Shown here: piece after piece, positions 13,101-22,016 of the stretch
Layout of the letters: every line of letters begins with the position of its first letter
Position numbering within the stretch: the stretch's first letter is position 1
Assembly (NCBI GenBank): GCA_030142905.1
Contig: JASJOG010000117.1
Span: forward strand, 434,001-498,000
DNA from: Heliopora coerulea
Lineage: Eukaryota; Cnidaria; Anthozoa; Scleralcyonacea; Helioporidae
Length of the DNA stretch: 64,000 nt
Reading direction: 5' to 3'
Translations under genes and position numbers: made by a program
The notes under the pieces: model-generated
Seen by the model: only the letters and a program-made list of their open reading frames with translations
Database searches by the model: none
Told to the model about the DNA's origin: nothing

Positions 13101-16100
13101 CCTACATTCAAAGATCTCAAATATAGTTTCTTCTAACTTTCAACTCAAATTGACTATATCTACACTGAATTATTTACCTAACTTATCATCGTTTTCTGTA
13201 GTGATAGTCAGCTCATGATTATTCTTCCTCATTGACAATATGTTCTTAGAAAATTTGAGCTCTTAGTTCCAACTCTAGGTTACAATAACGCTCCTAAAAC
13301 GCGCGCACTGATTGGCTCAAAACATGGTTTCTATAACACCATGGAAACATGGCAACGCCATCACTTACACAATCCAAACATCGCATTGACGATAATAAGA
13401 AGCAACGCTCTATATAATGTATCTACAGGTTATTATATCAGAGAAATAGCCCTCAGCTGAATGGCTGGCTGGCTTGCAGACAATCAGGCAGGCGGATGTG
13501 TTAGCAAAAAGGCAGGAGCATGCAGGTAGCCGGGCAGAAAACATCTTTTTCGACGTTTTCTGAAATAAATGTTTGAAACGTGAGAGAATCATTACGCGCT
13601 GTTCAAAGATGTACCAGGTCCGTGTAATCTTAGGAAAGACAGTTCGTGACTGAAGTTTCGACGGCCTCGTCTAGCAAAACCAACTAAAAGCCAATCATTA
13701 ACAGTCTTCCCGTGCGACTTTACCTACCTGAACGATCAGCGCAGTGTTTAGGATCCCAAATATGAATATCTAATAAAACGATAAATATCAACATAAAAAA
13801 TTCTTTCGTGACAGCACTCAACCAGGGAAGGATGAATTAGTTGACCTGTCTCCAATTCAATCGCCGACAAACGAAAGAACTGGATTCAAGGCACCAGTAT
13901 CTCCGTTTACGAAAAGTAAGTACGGGTGATGTCTTGGATGATATGCTCTTCAGAAAGAGAGTGAGCGAGCAAGTGAAAAAACGATGGAACAAACGTACAA
14001 AAAACGAGCGATTAAGCGGATGGACGTAGGTTTCTACCTTTGTCAGTCCGTAGGTCCGTCCGTCCATTTGTTTGTTTGTTCGTCTGTCCGAATGGACGAA
14101 CGGACGGGGACGGTAGGAACAAAGGAACGAAAGAAATATTGGACCGAACGCACGAGCGAAATAGCGACCGAGAAAAATACCAAATGCGAAAGTGAGCTGA
14201 AGAAGAAATGAACAAAGCGGACATGTGAATTAACAAAATAAACTTCAAGAAAGTTGTCACACATGTTACTTCACATTCCTTTCTCAAACATAAACACAGA
14301 CAACACATGATATAATTCCAGCAATGCTACGAATAGAAAACAGCATAGTGAATACTAAATTCATCAGAAATCGTTCAAAAGATTCAAGAAAAAGGGCTTC
14401 GATACGTAAACAAAGCTATCCAATCCAGCAAGGACTCGACGGCAATATCGCTACCTTATTGACCAAAAGTTGGCTTTGCAAGTTTTGAAGTTATCATGTA
14501 CGTTGTATGTTTTTGTCAGTAAAATCCGTGACAGATTTCCTGTTAATACCAAGAGAGTAGGGGTGTTGACAGACGTTCACCACAATGACAAGTACAATGA
14601 CATATGCTTGTAGAGAGCTCACGTCGATAGATAGTAATGATATAATTATTCGATGGAAGCAAAAATTAGATAAATTTTTATCCGATAGGTTTCTTTTGCG
14701 TTAAAAAGTTTGTCAAGTAGGATTATCAATGAATATGTGTTGTTGTGTGTTAATAACAAAGGGTATAAAACGTCTAAACATCATAGAAAACATCAGGCGC
14801 AACAACGTTCGCTGGTTTATATATTCTAAATGTCAAGCGTAGTAAAGCAACACTATGGTCAGACTTCCATTTCAATTGTGTTTAATATCTTTGCTGTTTG
14901 GTGTTTTACAGGAAATTTGAATAACAAATCCAAGGGTGAGGTAAGTAGTAATAACTCCGTCGCGGACGGAGGGTTTCTCAATCATCAATGAGATTGTAGA
15001 ATACGGTTGTTCTTTACGATGTACATAATTCTCGCTGGTACCTTCAGCACCTATTCCTACATTAGAGAGCGAATCGAATATAGGAATTGTGCCCTCGAAA
15101 CAACATTACATCAGTGTAGTGCGGACAGAATTTCGCGGCGGGAATCGCCGAAAGTGCGTTTCTTTGATGGGTCCCAAAATTCACAATTTTCTGTGGTAGC
15201 ACGTTCCCAACTCTCATTGACAGGTAAAGTTCATACAGCATAAGCGCTTCCTTAACAATTTCAATCGCCGCACGCCACTGCATTACATACGCCAAGAAGA
15301 GCCTTCGTATTTCGTTTAAACGTAGGCAAAGTAGATGTGTGTTCTTGTACAATTCGTACTTCTCATGCGTACAATAAATTGAACTATTATATGACTGAGC
15401 TTGTTTTTTTGGTCCGTACAAAAAATTACGCATCCTGATTGGTTGCTGAACAGTCCGATATTTTACGATGTTGGACCGGTCCAATACACTTTTTACTCTG
15501 TACAACTCCGGGCCGGTAAGTTCTGGCGGGAAAATTTTCGAGCTGATTTCTAATGAAATTTAAGGAGAATTAGGCGTTCACAATAAAAAATTCAAAATAA
15601 TAAGATATGCTGGAACACGATTACTGCTTTTGTTCCAAGCTAATTGCTTAACAAGACGACAAATGAGAATAGTTAATCGGGAAAACGATTGATTTTTCTA
15701 AGGAGCAAGACGAACAAGTGTAACCAGGTAAGGTAAACAGTAACATCCTACAACGAGAACAAGTGTAACCAGGTAAGGTAAACAGTAACATCCTACAACG
15801 AAAACTCGGCTAAAAATGGAAAAGAAAAGTAACCAAGAACCACATAACAAATTCCTTATAATACTCGTTTGCTCTGTCCGTACCGGAAAGTATTTGCCTT
15901 CAGTTTTTGTGCACAGAAGTGAACGAGTGACGAAGAAGCGAGATTTGTACGAGAAAACCAAAGGCAAATACTTTCTTGTACGAACCTCGCAGTCGGTTGA
16001 TAAGTATTTGTTACTGGCGTGAAAAAGTCGCAGAATTCAAGCTACATAGTCCTTTTCCTGTATCTTATTCATAAGCTTTTTTTTCTGTTTTTAATTTTTG

Positions 16101-17542
16101 TACTGTAGATAGATGCTCGTGGATATAAAGTCTCCCAAGCTTCTGCAAAAGAGAAACTTGCTGAACTTAGTGAGCAGCGACGGCGTGTAAGTCTTAAACG
16201 TTCAAGGTGTTTTAACGCTGCATTAAACATATGCACGCTCTACCACCATTTTAGCATTCAGGTTTTAACTGGAACAGGTAGAGAAATCATTTAGAGTTTT
16301 GAGTAATGAAACGAAAGCCACACACTTGCGAACTCGACTGGATCTCTTGGAGGGGTTTTCTCCTGTTATGCTCTCAAAATTTCTTCTCTTTATCCTCAAA
16401 ATTATATCAAGCCATTTGGAAGCCAGTGGCGAGTGACTGTAGTTTACTTCGAAATTGACTAAAAAAGGAAAAATAATGCGTTATACTTATTATGCTTTGA
16501 GAATACTCTGGAGAATACTCGGAGAATACTCCGCGTTAAGTTTAATATGTTGATATAATTTCTTTTAATTTCATTTCAACAGGTAGAGGCCGCATTGGTT
16601 CGGATTTCCTCTTCGAGAATATCAAGACAAAGCAAGGAAGACAAGGTAGATAATCCGTGATTAATATTGGGTAGTTTTTATAATAGTCCTGATACATCTC
16701 AGCATTTTCGATTATTCAATAACACCCCGACACTCGAAATTTGTGTTGGTCAAATGCAATAAAATTTTCGACTGTTTTTCTTTGGTGGTTTACTTGGGTC
16801 ATGCATAGGTCAGCGTGGAGGAGAAAATCCGAAATTTGTGAAGTCATAATTGGTGAGCTTCGCTTTTAGGTTAGGTACAATCGTTTACTCTGTTGTCAGT
16901 CATATATTACACATCTGTGTCTTAAACACATAAGTGTAATTAGCGCCGGAATAAGATATTAGGAGCCGGGAGGCAGCCTGCAGGCAGCCTGCAATACCTT
17001 AATTGTCATGATTATTCAGTGTTAATTTGAAGCGTCGTTACAGAGCAACTGTAAACAATAGGAAACTTCCTATGTTTTTATTATTTTCAATTCTTTTTAA
17101 TTATAATGGTTTCTTTCGCTTATCCGGGCCTGAGTGTAATGAGGACATGGAACTATTGTCATTTATGAATAGGGATTTTGAGTTTTATTTTTGCTAAGTC
17201 CAAGCTTCAAGGTACTATTTAGAATTTATGGGCAGCTGACGTCGTAAATTTAAAATTTGCGAGTCAAACAACTCCTCGACGAAATTAAAGGGTGTGGGAG
17301 TCTCATTTCCCTCAAAGCGTTTATTTAAGTAACTTTTGCAATTCTATCTTCATGTCGTTTTACCTCAAAACCCCTGGCAATTGAGGTGTAAAGACAACAT
17401 ATAACGAAGATGAATCTCATATTCAGACAGCATTTCAGAATGTATTTTCCTTTTTTAGAAATTTCTTGAAAACAAACTAGACGAAATTCTTAGAGAAATC
17501 GGGAAAATACGGTTGAAATTGAAGGTCCAGGAAACAGTCTGA
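722..17542 (+). CDS. MPHOSPH9: MPHOSPH9 ortholog, 3' part (14 exons)
   Basis: Exons 722-1161, 1794-1953, 3792-3840, 5087-5269, 6500-6547, 6777-6824, 7458-7522, 9950-10024, 11520-11678, 13815-13915, 14912-14940, 16109-16186, 16583-16645 and 17459-17542 all have AG/GT borders and matching phases, giving 526 residues plus TGA. Seen: a long coiled coil opening with HARQMEDLRLYYEGQI, a central FFTGEPF motif, and a basic C-terminal helix ending in REIGKIRLKLK. From memory of human MPHOSPH9, these align with its HARHIADLRAYYE, IFTGQPL and C-terminal RELGSVRMTLKKF segments in the same order. In vertebrates the protein sits at the distal centriole, is recruited by KIF24 and helps hold the CP110-CEP97 cap; its removal after TTBK2 phosphorylation permits ciliogenesis. 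The N-terminal half is upstream of the window. Annotation is homology-based, with no transcript evidence. Confidence 0.88.
1601..1702. mobile_element. MITE family A, copy 1
   Basis: A 102-bp element with inverted ends TTTAACCTTTTCCGGTCC and, on the other strand, TTTAACCCTTTCCTGTCC. The middle contains a TCTGGCTAACGCCAGA hairpin and the TTTTACTCGTCA motif. The same core recurs at 6294, 24366 and 59677. Confidence 0.75.
1794..1953 (+). CDS. MPHOSPH9: MPHOSPH9 exon
   Basis: Acceptor ttttgtag before 1794, donor gtaagc after 1953. It takes phase 1 from the preceding exon (G plus CT gives Ala) and leaves in phase 2. It encodes charged coiled coil beginning VFKTSKEELERFYNQI. Confidence 0.85.
2448..2790 (+). 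repeat. Interspersed repeat family F, copy 1
   Basis: Shares, in order, TACGGAAAATTACGC, a GCGGTCCGATAATTTACGATG block, AGTTTTGGCGGGAA and GCAACATCCAACGACGAAAT with copies at 4460, 15397 and 37790. No coding capacity is visible; the 3' half with the GTATTTGCC palindrome is missing. Confidence 0.7.
3356..3697 (-). other. Unrecognised 113-codon ORF in intron
   Basis: Open from Met to stop on the strand opposite to MPHOSPH9, inside its intron. The start MEFGIVGEIVPDAVKFREAG reads like real protein, and the C-terminal part is hydrophobic (ELVLLLLLSG). I do not recognise a family. It may be a transposon fragment or chance. Confidence 0.2.
3792..3840 (+). CDS. MPHOSPH9: MPHOSPH9 short exon
   Basis: A 49-nt exon between a ctctctag acceptor and a gtaagt donor, encoding KVHELERMVEIVKKEL. 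It restores phase 0. Confidence 0.8.
4460..4990 (+). repeat. Interspersed repeat family F, copy 2
   Basis: A fuller copy. After the blocks shared with copy 1 it continues with CTCAGTCCGTATTGGAAAGT, then an inverted pair GGAAAGTATTTGCC / GGCAAATACTTTCC about 60 bases apart, and ends near TCGGATAATAAGTATT. Confidence 0.7.
5087..5269 (+). CDS. MPHOSPH9: MPHOSPH9 exon
   Basis: 61 codons, phase 0 at both ends, acceptor gtttag, donor gtatga. The segment NRDKDSIIRNLETKIQDLE corresponds to the human KEKDNTIIRLKSRLQDLEE stretch. Confidence 0.87.
5549..5610. other. Cluster of three perfect hairpins
   Basis: Three consecutive exact stem-loops: ACTCACC/GGTGAGT around TCT (5549-5565), CCTC/GAGG around TTGA (5573-5584) and AAGGAGC/GCTCCTT around AGAG (5593-5610), followed by T-rich sequence. 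It lies in an MPHOSPH9 intron and is G+C-richer than its surroundings. It has no hammerhead or tRNA core that I can see. Confidence 0.4.
6294..6401. mobile_element. MITE family A, copy 2
   Basis: The same layout as the copy at 1601, with degraded ends (TTTTAACTTTCTCCGG and AGGAAAGTTTTAAA) and a well-kept CTCTGGCTAATGCCAGAC core followed by CTCGTCAAGGGGAGACGTCT. Confidence 0.7.
6500..6547 (+). CDS. MPHOSPH9: MPHOSPH9 short exon
   Basis: A 48-nt exon (NEIKESIRRDKELLKQ), acceptor tttccag, donor gttagt (non-consensus at +3), phase 0 at both ends. Confidence 0.75.
6777..6824 (+). CDS. MPHOSPH9: MPHOSPH9 short exon
   Basis: A second consecutive 48-nt, phase-0 exon (MVHEYELLNWKHEEAK), acceptor attcag, donor gtagga. 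It can be compared with the human LLGEYESLGKEHRR region. Confidence 0.78.
7458..7522 (+). CDS. MPHOSPH9: MPHOSPH9 exon
   Basis: Acceptor ataacag, donor gtaagt, leaving in phase 2; encodes the coil NQVQSLEDKLAESQDESQNL. The following 2.4-kb intron carries the microsatellite and the Tc1 element. Confidence 0.83.
8036..8310. repeat. GGAA/GAAA purine microsatellite
   Basis: About 270 bases of nearly pure A/G on the + strand, with a core of consecutive GGAA units at 8175-8205. It abuts the Tc1 element. Its opposite strand is open for over 100 codons (Ser/Phe/Leu-rich), but that is only the repeat in translation. Confidence 0.9.
8462..9556 (-). CDS. Tc1-like transposase, uninterrupted
   Basis: A single 364-codon frame without stops. 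The usual start is probably the internal Met of MGPKRRISLEDR (start at 9487), giving about 341 residues, the normal size for Tc1/mariner transposases. N-terminal helix-turn-helix (EIAARVDCTQSSVSEILKK), a second DNA-binding region rich in KPRKKPRLTARHKK, then the catalytic residues in FSDKSRF, FQHDNATCH and SPDLNLIENLW. The second Asp and the Glu are separated by exactly 34 residues (DD34E). It lies antisense in the MPHOSPH9 intron between exons 7458-7522 and 9950-10024. The open frame and complete triad suggest a young insertion; I could not define convincing terminal inverted repeats. Confidence 0.93.
   Translation of the reverse strand: MLNEFQVLQEKVVGLSQIGRYGIMGPKRRISLEDRRKVLASSEEDYTQHEIAARVDCTQSSVSEILKKKRLIGSVKDAKIPGRKRKTSEREDRLMVRKSKSNCCKTAPEIKAEMLIEHGVNISVSTTQRRLREDGLKGCKPRKKPRLTARHKKSRLQFAQAHKDWTAEQWSQNVFSDKSRFRLHRSDWRVYVRRMAGEELKESCVQTTVKDCGGGIMVWGCINARGVGCFSKIDGKLDGERYIDLLENSLILTTHMLTIPDGWIFQHDNATCHTSRLVKGWFKEEGITFMEWPAQSPDLNLIENLWDQLKTMVQEENSTNVTELWSAVKAAWQSFPLDKLIISINSMPRRCKAVIKGRGGATKH
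9950..10024 (+). CDS. MPHOSPH9: MPHOSPH9 exon
   Basis: Acceptor tcttttcag, donor gtatgt, phase 2 on both sides. Encodes EVSELNISRRNLENSLRQV, the end of the main coil, followed by LGNQDG. Confidence 0.82.
10994..11280. mobile_element. Possible hAT-like non-autonomous element
   Basis: The left end CAGAGGCGAATCTAGGATTT has the CAG-GGCG form of many hAT ends, and a G-rich stretch follows. At the right, GGGGTTAAACCCCCTGCC and CTCCTTGGATCC read inward like a counterpart. The ends do not match well enough to be certain. Confidence 0.35.
11520..11678 (+). CDS. MPHOSPH9: MPHOSPH9 exon with FFTGEPF motif
   Basis: Acceptor cttcctag, donor gtaagg, phase 2 in and out. Encodes a basic, disordered stretch followed by NFNFFTGEPF, matching the human YSIFTGQPL landmark. 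A second frame is also open here for 68 codons but does not fit the phases. Confidence 0.83.
11849..12380. mobile_element. Non-autonomous hAT-like element with 8-bp TSD
   Basis: The left end CAATGGCGTAGGAAGCAGG (11857) and the right end, read on the other strand, CAGCGGCGTAGGAAAGTAG (12372) form matching terminal inverted repeats of the hAT type. The flanking octamers TAGATAAA and TCGATGAA agree at six of eight positions, as expected for an old target duplication. The interior has no transposase. It lies in the MPHOSPH9 intron between exons 11520-11678 and 13815-13915. Confidence 0.65.
12381..13814. other. Intron sequence, no recognised element
   Basis: A+T-rich MPHOSPH9 intron sequence. I see only short simple repeats (an ACTT run near 12770 and a GGCTGGCTGGC patch near 13463). 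Confidence 0.4.
13815..13915 (+). CDS. MPHOSPH9: MPHOSPH9 exon, Pro/Ser-rich
   Basis: Only the acceptor at 13813-13814 keeps the frame open; the nearby cag before 13826 would give an immediate stop. Encodes low-complexity, Ser/Pro-containing sequence (LVDLSPIQSPTNERTGF). SP and TP sites fit a mitotic phosphoprotein. Confidence 0.8.
14912..14940 (+). CDS. MPHOSPH9: MPHOSPH9 microexon
   Basis: A 29-nt exon (NLNNKSKGE) between a strong ttttacag acceptor and a gtaagt donor. It is the only sequence between its neighbours that converts phase 1 to phase 0. Confidence 0.72.
15397..16012 (+). repeat. Interspersed repeat family F, copy 3
   Basis: The longest copy. It starts at GGTCCGTACAAAAAATTACG and ends at TCGGTTGATAAGTATTTG. 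It contains an exact 45-bp tandem duplication (15712-15756 and 15757-15801) and the paired GGAAAGTATTTGCC / GGCAAATACTTTC arms near its 3' end. Confidence 0.72.
16109..16186 (+). CDS. MPHOSPH9: MPHOSPH9 exon, C-terminal helix start
   Basis: 26 codons, phase 0, acceptor tactgtag, donor gtaagt. AKEKLAELSEQRRR aligns with the human KEKDQIEAALSRM region. Confidence 0.83.
16583..16645 (+). CDS. MPHOSPH9: MPHOSPH9 exon
   Basis: 21 codons, phase 0, acceptor ttcaacag, donor gtagat. VEAALVRISSSRISRQSKED matches the human IEAALSRMPSPGGRI part in position and spacing. Confidence 0.85.
17168..17293 (+). repeat. Direct repeat, copy 1 (in last MPHOSPH9 intron)
   Basis: A 126-bp segment starting AATAGGGATTTTGAGTTTT and ending GACGAAATTAAAGGGT, repeated at 17692-17815 with one substitution and a 2-bp deletion. 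Confidence 0.9.
17459..17542 (+). CDS. MPHOSPH9: MPHOSPH9 terminal exon
   Basis: Acceptor ttttttag; 27 codons and a TGA stop at 17540-17542. LENKLDEILREIGKIRLKLK matches the human C-terminal RLERINRELGSVRMTLKKF. Confidence 0.88.
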   Translation, partial: KFLENKLDEILREIGKIRLKLKVQETV

Positions 17543-17592
17543 GAAATGTGTGAGTCATGAAGAGTATTCTTGGATTCAAATTGATTTTATTT

Positions 17593-17598
17593 AATAAA
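17593..17598 (+). terminator. Poly(A) signal of MPHOSPH9
   Basis: AATAAA lies 51 bases after the MPHOSPH9 stop, in T-rich sequence. It is the first canonical poly(A) hexamer downstream of the terminal exon. Confidence 0.55.
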
Positions 17599-17691
17599 AC
17601 AAGTTGAACTATGTGATGGATAAGTTTCATCATTACGATGTACAGTACTAACGAGTTAAATTGATGGTACTGATGCCACGTGAAAAATTAA

Positions 17692-17815
17692 TAGGGATTT
17701 TGAGTTTTATTTTTGCTAAGTCCAAGCTTCAAGGTACTATTTAGAATTTATGGGCAGCCGACGTCGTAAATTTAAAATTTGCGAGTCAAACAACTCCTCG
17801 ACGAAATTAAAGGGT
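17692..17815 (+). repeat. Direct repeat, copy 2 (at BEL junction)
   Basis: Near-identical copy of 17168-17293, placed after the MPHOSPH9 poly(A) signal. It ends where the truncated BEL/Pao integrase sequence begins. The terminal MPHOSPH9 exon lies between the two copies. Confidence 0.9.
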
Positions 17816-18273
17816 TAATGACAAATCAATGTTAATCCCATGGTTAATCCCACTCCCCCATGTAGAGTCTGTGAATGCGCTTTTTCCACCAATCTCTGAA
17901 TGTACAGATGGCTGTATGGTAAAACTGGATACTGACCTTGTATGCGGCCTCTGTACTCCAGTGCGCCTTTCGAATTTGGTTGAAGGTTAACTTTCATCTT
18001 ATTTTCTTCGACATCACAGCTGGTTGTACTCTTTTTATCCAGAATAAACGTTGCTCTTCGAGCTCTTCTATTGTCAATGGCCCCTTGATTCTGTTCCCTG
18101 AATTGCGAGAATTGTACACAAATTGTAGGACCCATGCACAAATTCTCAGAGTTTTGCTCAAATTGAACTTGAAGAGGACCATGTTCAAAACGATCAACTA
18201 CTTCTACTGTTGCTGCAAAGAGCTTGTAAACTTCTTTCATTTCCGCCTCACTTTCTCTCGTCGTGTGCGTCAC
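17815..18273 (-). pseudogene. BEL/Pao integrase N-terminal segment
   Basis: 152 codons ending LHGGVGLTMG and then unrelated residues and a stop. This marks the truncation point: the zinc-binding part of the integrase is present, the catalytic core is not. Confidence 0.8.
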
Positions 18274-19515
18274 AATATCTGGAGGCCAGTTCTCTTCCTT
18301 GGCTATCCATTCTAGTCCCTTTCACTTAAACCTGTTGTCTTTCAACTGTCCATCTCCACTTCCTAGGTCGGCTGGATACTCTTATGTAGGCACATGACGC
18401 CATTGGACATTTGGATTAGTTAGGATCTTCTAAACTTGATTCGCTACGAACTGCTTGTATTTGCCAGCGCCCCTTATCCAATGGAGAGCCACAGTACTAT
18501 CCAGCCCCCCATGCAAGCTCTTCACCGGAATTCTGTCCAATGCTTGTTGTGTGTGACGAACAAGATTGGGAGCCATGAGTGCAGATACGAGCTCAAAACA
18601 TGGTATGGTTAATCCTTACATCGTCGATCTTGATTTGGCAGCCACAAGGCCTTGAGTCGCTCCAGACGTTTGCTTCACTATCTCGTAAACAGCACACGAT
18701 ACGTCCATGGCGCTTCCATCGCCAAAGGTATGCAGACCTATGGACTCGATCTACACTTGAAACACGACCAATGTTCGTGGCGCAGTCATTCTCTCAAGCA
18801 GCGCTCTCTCTAAGCAGTGCACAACCATTTCTTCCTCAGATCACTTCCTAATGGTACGTCCCATGCCATTTTTTACTCATGCTTCCCGATAGATTAACTT
18901 GCCTTGCAAGTTGTTGGTGATGCCAAGCCAAGTGCATGGATCGTAAATCTTGGACAGTTTGCGCAATACTCCGTTTGGTTGTGGTGCCCTCCTCAGATGG
19001 TACGATAACGCTTATCATGTTGATACTTTTGTTCCAAAGGGGCCCAAGAAGACTTCAGTCGTCCCTACTCAGTGTTCCAAGTTGTTGTTTGGCGAATGTT
19101 TTTTCACCAGTCGCATTTGTGGGCTCTTCCTCCAGCTTACGGTCTTCCGTAACTCTTCGACTAACTTTGGCTTGCGGCTTTTCCACAAATATAGGTGATG
19201 CTCTATCACACCTCCAGACAAGAAGGGTGGTGATGTGAGAGCAAAGAGGGCAAATATGAATCTTAAAGTTTCAAGCTTTGAATGTTTACTCATCCTCCAG
19301 TGGAACCGAAGTGTGTCTCTTTCAGCTTCTTTGATACGCTCTTCCAAGAAGGCCTGTTTCAGACCTCCCGTTATTTAATTGCAATTGGACGGAATCTCAT
19401 TCGAACTAATACATTCCACAATCGAATCTGGAGAGGTGGACCTGGATTAAGGCCTTCGTTGAGACTTGGTGCTCCTGGATATGCATGGGCGGAAGCGTCA
19501 TGGGCAGTCTTCGCT

Positions 19516-19947
19516 TTAATCGATTCTGCATGTAGCTTCTCTAACTGCGGACTTGTGTGGTATGTAATATTCGACTCCATGCGCTTCTTGGTTGGCCACT
19601 TCTATTCCATCTACCTTTTGCGTCTCAATGATTTCTCCGTAGGCTTCAGTCATTTCAGTATGACGCAGCTTGTGTTGCAGGTTGGTAAGTCTTCGCAAAC
19701 TTCCACTTCGGTTAGATGGAAAGAAGGGGTGGTTCCCCGTCCAATGTAGGCCAGTTTCGTACCACTTATGCTCACTCCTTTTAAGCTGCTCGTGAAACTC
19801 GGCATAAACTTCCCTCTGGTCTTTCTCTGGCGAATCAGTAAGGCCCAACACGTCTAAACGGCAAAGCTCTTCATAGTCGGATTGACTTGTTTGGGTCAAC
19901 ATCAAAGCAGCATATCTCCTTTCCTTGATCCATAATAGTCCATCCAA
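19516..19947 (-). pseudogene. BEL/Pao protease-RT linker segment
   Basis: A 143-codon open piece with the YYIPHKSAVRE motif typical of the region just before BEL/Pao reverse transcriptase. It is broken off from its neighbours by frame changes. Confidence 0.75.
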
Positions 19948-20410
19948 ACTTTGTTTTTTCCGTCACAGGTTTTCTCATTCTGCCAATGCTGGAGAAACTC
20001 GCCCGTTTTAATGCAAATGTAAGTGCCAGCACCGAATATCAGATGAACTGTGAGCTTTGGCTTGTGGTCACAGTCGTCCATGTTGATTCCTTCGAGATGT
20101 CGATAAGTTTTGTTGAGTTGCTGGTAATTGGGATTGTCAGCATTAAGCAGTTCCCCTTTGTCAACCTTTGTCACTCTTGCGTTCATTTGGAATTTCCCAT
20201 CCAGTGCCTCCACCTTAATTGTTGACAACTCCATTTCTTTGGTTACTGCACCAAGCATCATTTCCACCCTTCGTCGGTACTTCTTTGCGAGGGACTCGAT
20301 TTCGAACCAAATTTAACATCACGGCTGAAGTGTTGGAGCTCTCTGCTCCAGTGTCAAGGTATATAGACACACACAAGACTTATGGCCCAGATAGACTATT
20401 GGCCCTTCAT

Positions 20411-20743
20411 TTATTTCAGTTGCAGTTTGTATAGTGGTTCTTCTTTGAGACAGATGGAAGTATGGTGCTTTAGATCACATTTTGGACTCTTTATTTTACT
20501 TTTGCTGTCAGATGCCCGATGTTTGGTGCTAGTGCACTTAAAACAGAGCTTTCTTTGGGGCAGTAGTTTCTTTTGTTTATCCACAGTGGATATACGAGAA
20601 CAATCCCTTGAGCTGTGCGCGGTATTTTCACAACGCACGCATGCCTGTTTTTTGCGTTTTGCGTCTTTTTTATAATAGAATCCTGACTTACGGTCACTGC
20701 GTTTCGGTGGAAATGAATTTCTTTGTTCATCTCTATCCTCCAC
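20411..20743 (-). pseudogene. BEL/Pao gag zinc-knuckle segment
   Basis: A 110-codon open piece with Cys/His-rich motifs (CVRCENTAHSSRDC and a second CFKC...) and Lys-rich linkers, as in BEL/Pao gag. It is a fragment of the decayed element. Confidence 0.75.
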
Positions 20744-22016
20744 CGTGTTTACGTTTTTCCAATTCTTTGTTACTATAGGTCGTGGGAGGTCCCAATCTTG
20801 CCACCCCTCTTTCTCCCGGACAAAGTCTGCATTAAAATCCCTTTAAATTCTCCAGTACACTTCTGGTTGTGCCGTTCACTCTCTCTACCTTGCGCAGTGT
20901 TTCAAGAGATTGATACGTTGTACAAGAGAGTCATAAAATTCGTGCACTTTCACAGCATTTGATTCATTTATAACTGGTAATCCCATTATATTTTGGACAT
21001 GGGTGTTAATTATCTTGCTTAATTTACCATACTCGCTCTTTAATATATTCTTTGCTCTTTGATACCCCTCTGTCGTAAAGGGCAAACCGTCTACTTCTGC
21101 GCTCACTTTTGGCTCTAACAACTCTTTAAGGAAACCGAATTTTGATACTAGATCTGGCTAGACAATTTCTGCGTCGAATGTATTCCAAAAGAGTAACCAA
21201 TCGGCACAATTACCATTGAATTTCGTTATCGTTAATTTTGGTAATTTAATATTTGTTACATGCTTCAATTTCGTCTCCTGCACTCCCATCGATTTCTAAC
21301 TCTGCAGTTTTCGGTCCATCACCTCGTTCTGGTATTTCAACTCTCGATTTCGCTCTTCTTTGTGCGCTAGTTCTAGATCGTGCTTTTCTCGTTCAAGATT
21401 ATTTGCTCGTTTGCTAGTTCTGGATCGTACTTTGCTCGAGTTTGGTGCGCTGTGCAGCCTTTTGATCGTCTACGATTTTCGTCAAAAGTTGCCGAATGGC
21501 CACAAATTTCCCGTCTGCTTCGTTTAGTTTACCATCCATATTTTTGGCCAATCGTTGCACGTTTTCTTCCTTTTCCACATTGATAAACTTCACCTCTTCA
21601 GTTTTTTTCCTTTAAGGTATAAACGGCCTTGATTTTGTTTGTGATAGACAGCTCTTGTCTAGTTAGGGCTTCACTGTTATTTACTATTGCGTAAATACAT
21701 ATTGCGTAGACTCGACAATCCAGATAAGAGTTGAAGAATATAATTAACTCACGAATAAACAAAGTTACACGAGTTCCTTTTTTGATCCTTGACTGCCAAG
21801 GATCGGCAAACTGCTAATGATATTTGATAGTTTCTTGACAATGACTTGTCATACCCGCTTTTGTTCATTGTTTCCGTAATGAATAGAGCATTTGTTACTG
21901 CTTTGCCGAATACGAGGATCCGGTTATAATGTCATCCTTAGTATGATTTGCAACACGTCATATTACCTAACGTTATATTATAAAAATTAATAAAGACAAA
22001 TGCCGTCTTCAGGCGT

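Larger units (their letters stand above)
17817..21690 (-). mobile_element. BEL/Pao LTR retrotransposon, truncated and decayed
   Basis: Read on the minus strand, the parts come in BEL order. A gag region with a coiled start (about 21690-21300) and a DUF1759-like segment (21121-20885) comes first, then CX2C-type zinc knuckles (20743-20411). A protease-like and linker region (20267-19516), reverse transcriptase pieces (19580-19069) and an RNase H/connection region (18560-18430) follow, and the end is the integrase zinc-binding part with LHGGVGLTM (18273-17835). Several stops and frameshifts separate these pieces. The integrase core and the 3' LTR are missing, cut at about 17817. No complete LTR is recognised. 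Confidence 0.85.

Noticed and set aside
13985..14210. Overlapping Arg/Thr- and Ser-rich ORFs on both strands
   Set aside because: The DNA is simple-sequence GTCC/GAAC/GTTT tetranucleotide repeat; the ORFs follow from that.
18579..20675. Several + strand ORFs of 60-155 codons
   Set aside because: They lie opposite the BEL/Pao protein pieces, which explain the coding bias.
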